A program made the position numbers and the translations under genes. From positions 1 to 5,505 of the forward strand of contig CAZHPZ010000060.1 of the NCBI GenBank assembly GCA_964534905.1: DNA of 5,505 bases. Reading direction: 5' to 3'. The notes beneath the pieces were generated by a model. The model searched no databases. It saw nothing but the letters and a program-made list of their open reading frames with translations, and was not told the origin of the DNA. Shown here one piece after another: positions 4,605-5,505 of the stretch; position 1 is the stretch's first letter, and every line of letters starts with the position of its first letter. This DNA comes from RGIG4608 sp964534905 (GTDB lineage: Bacteria > Bacillota > Clostridia > Oscillospirales > CAG-272).

Positions 4605-4621
4605 ACAGGCAATACATATAA

Positions 4622-4627
4622 GAGGAG
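4622..4627 (+). promoter_or_regulatory. Ribosome binding site deciding the start of the TPR-like gene
   Basis: GAGGAG ends directly against an in-frame ATG at 4628, which is too close to be used. The next in-frame ATG, at 4637, has a 9-nt spacer and begins MNKKSAKQ, so 4637 is taken as the start. Confidence 0.85.
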
Positions 4628-4636
4628 ATGTTTATT

Positions 4637-5416
4637 ATGAACAAAAAAAGTGCAAAGCAGGTTGTTTCCGCCTATCGCGTAAAGCTTGTCTGCACGGTGA
4701 TATTATACCTTGCGGCTATCGCCGGTCTTGCGTGGCTCACAACCGTTAACGCATTTGTCGGAATCGCCGGCGTGGTAGTTCTGCTTGCGTCCGCCAAGTC
4801 CGTTTTTGACAAACTTTTGGAGCACGACATCGAAAGTGTTATATATGAGGAGCTCGACCCCGAGAAATTTTCCGAGATTCTGGATCTCGGAGTGCTGAAA
4901 AAATCATCACGTCATCACGTGCTTGCCGCCATGACCTCGGGCAATCACGACGAGGTTTTCAGACTCGTTGAAGCAAATTCGGAGAAAAGCAAGCTCAATC
5001 CGGTTGAAAAATGTAACGATTTGTACCGCTTAGGATATGTTTATTTCGAAAAAGAGGATTGGGACGGGCTTAAGAAGACGGTCAGAGAGTTTGAACGTCT
5101 GAAATCGCAAAATCCGAAGTTTGCATATGCCTTTTCGACCTTTTCCGTGTTCGATAAGTTCGACGCAATGATCGACGAGGATTACGAATACGTGGCAGAC
5201 GCCTGCGAGCTTGACATTTCAAGACTTACGTCCAAGGAGCCGAATCACAATCTCACAAAAATAAATCTCAGCTATTACCGCGCCGTCGCGCTTCTCAAAA
5301 TGGGAAAGAACGACGAAGCGGCCGAGGCGTTCCGAGAAATCATCGCGTTCGCACCGAAGATGCATAAGGCAAAGCTTTCGGAGAACTATCTCAAGAGCAT
5401 TGAAAAAAGCAAATAA
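4637..5416 (+). CDS. Membrane-anchored protein with TPR-like repeats, function unknown
   Basis: This is a 259-aa protein that I do not recognise as a named family. A positively charged N terminus (K3, K4, K7, R14, K16) leads into two hydrophobic segments at about 17-34 and 37-54 with a very short turn. This should form a membrane hairpin with both ends in the cytoplasm. The remainder (about 55-259) is helical and charged. Two stretches fit the 34-residue TPR pattern: about 125-158 (NDLYRLGYVYFEKEDWDGLK...) and about 208-241 (INLSYYRAVALLKMGKNDEA..., with A/F/A/P at the expected later positions). The helices between them are likely degenerate repeats. TPR domains usually bind other proteins, so a scaffold or adaptor at the membrane is a reasonable inference. 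It has its own promoter and terminator. The divergent YitT-family gene is its only near neighbour, which is weak evidence of a link. Confidence 0.88.
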   Translation: MNKKSAKQVVSAYRVKLVCTVILYLAAIAGLAWLTTVNAFVGIAGVVVLLASAKSVFDKLLEHDIESVIYEELDPEKFSEILDLGVLKKSSRHHVLAAMTSGNHDEVFRLVEANSEKSKLNPVEKCNDLYRLGYVYFEKEDWDGLKKTVREFERLKSQNPKFAYAFSTFSVFDKFDAMIDEDYEYVADACELDISRLTSKEPNHNLTKINLSYYRAVALLKMGKNDEAAEAFREIIAFAPKMHKAKLSENYLKSIEKSK

Positions 5417-5431
5417 AATTTAAAGCAAATC

Positions 5432-5457
5432 GCCCTCTCCCGCCGAGAGGGCTTTTT
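5432..5457 (+). terminator. Rho-independent terminator of the TPR-like gene
   Basis: A perfect 8-bp GC-rich stem, GCCCTCTC/GAGAGGGC (5432-5439 with 5445-5452), has a 5-nt loop and is followed by TTTTT. It lies 15 nt past the stop codon. Confidence 0.95.
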
Positions 5458-5485
5458 CGTGGAAATCTATCCGAGCAAAGTGCTC

Positions 5486-5505
5486 ATTTTCTCTTTTGGC
5501 ACAAT
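5486..5505 (+). repeat. Possible start of a third composite repeat, cut by the window end
   Basis: The last 20 bases (ATTTTCTCTTTTGGCACAAT) resemble copy 1 at 116-133, the 5' arm and loop of its long hairpin, including the shared TTTGGCAC. A small hairpin GAGCA/TGCTC (5473-5477 with 5481-5485) comes just before. The match is short and low in complexity, so this is tentative. Confidence 0.25.

Noticed and set aside
4628..4636. Upstream ATG as start of the TPR-like gene
   Set aside because: It directly abuts the GAGGAG ribosome binding site; the ATG at 4637 has proper spacing.
1..5505. Defence, toxin-antitoxin or biosynthetic system
   Set aside because: All four genes are single transcripts of housekeeping or unknown families. 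No nuclease, toxin or carrier-protein motif was seen.

Overview
The window looks like chromosomal DNA from a member of the Clostridia (Firmicutes). The evidence is three near-consensus sigma-A promoters with 17-bp spacers, strong AGGAG-type ribosome binding sites, and a gene content (MnmE, a DUF3737 protein, a YitT-family membrane protein) typical of that group. Base composition is moderate by eye, and the intergenic DNA holds structured palindromic repeats of a kind I recall from gut Clostridia. I cannot name a genus. The window starts on the first base of a 55-nt sequence that recurs exactly inside it, and it may also end in a related repeat, so it may be a whole assembly contig broken at repeats.

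Layout from left to right: positions 1-300 hold a composite repeat (copy 1). mnmE follows on the minus strand (337-1716). A divergent promoter region (1717-1883) separates it from a plus-strand DUF3737 beta-helix protein (1884-2726), which ends at a strong terminator. Positions 2727-3553 carry no gene. They hold two short double-hairpin elements, one flanked by 8-bp direct repeats, then composite repeat copy 2 (3107-3440), then the terminator of the next gene. A YitT-family membrane protein lies on the minus strand (3554-4408). A second divergent promoter region (4409-4636) leads to a plus-strand membrane-anchored TPR-like protein (4637-5416), which ends at a strong terminator. The last ~45 bases are non-coding and may start a third composite repeat.

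The four genes form two divergent pairs (mnmE with DUF3737, yitT-like with TPR). Each gene has its own promoter and, except perhaps mnmE, a clear terminator, so all four are probably single-gene transcripts. Nothing in the sequence ties them into one pathway. Only mnmE has a known function (wobble-uridine tRNA modification, with MnmG). It stands apart from the mnmG/jag/yidC cluster in which it is often found.

The most interesting content is the repeat DNA. Two diverged copies of the composite element keep hairpins at the same positions while the paired sequence changes on both arms, which suggests selection on RNA or DNA structure. All repeats lie at gene 3' ends and none lies in the two promoter regions. 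I see no defence system, CRISPR array, transposase, tRNA or rRNA.
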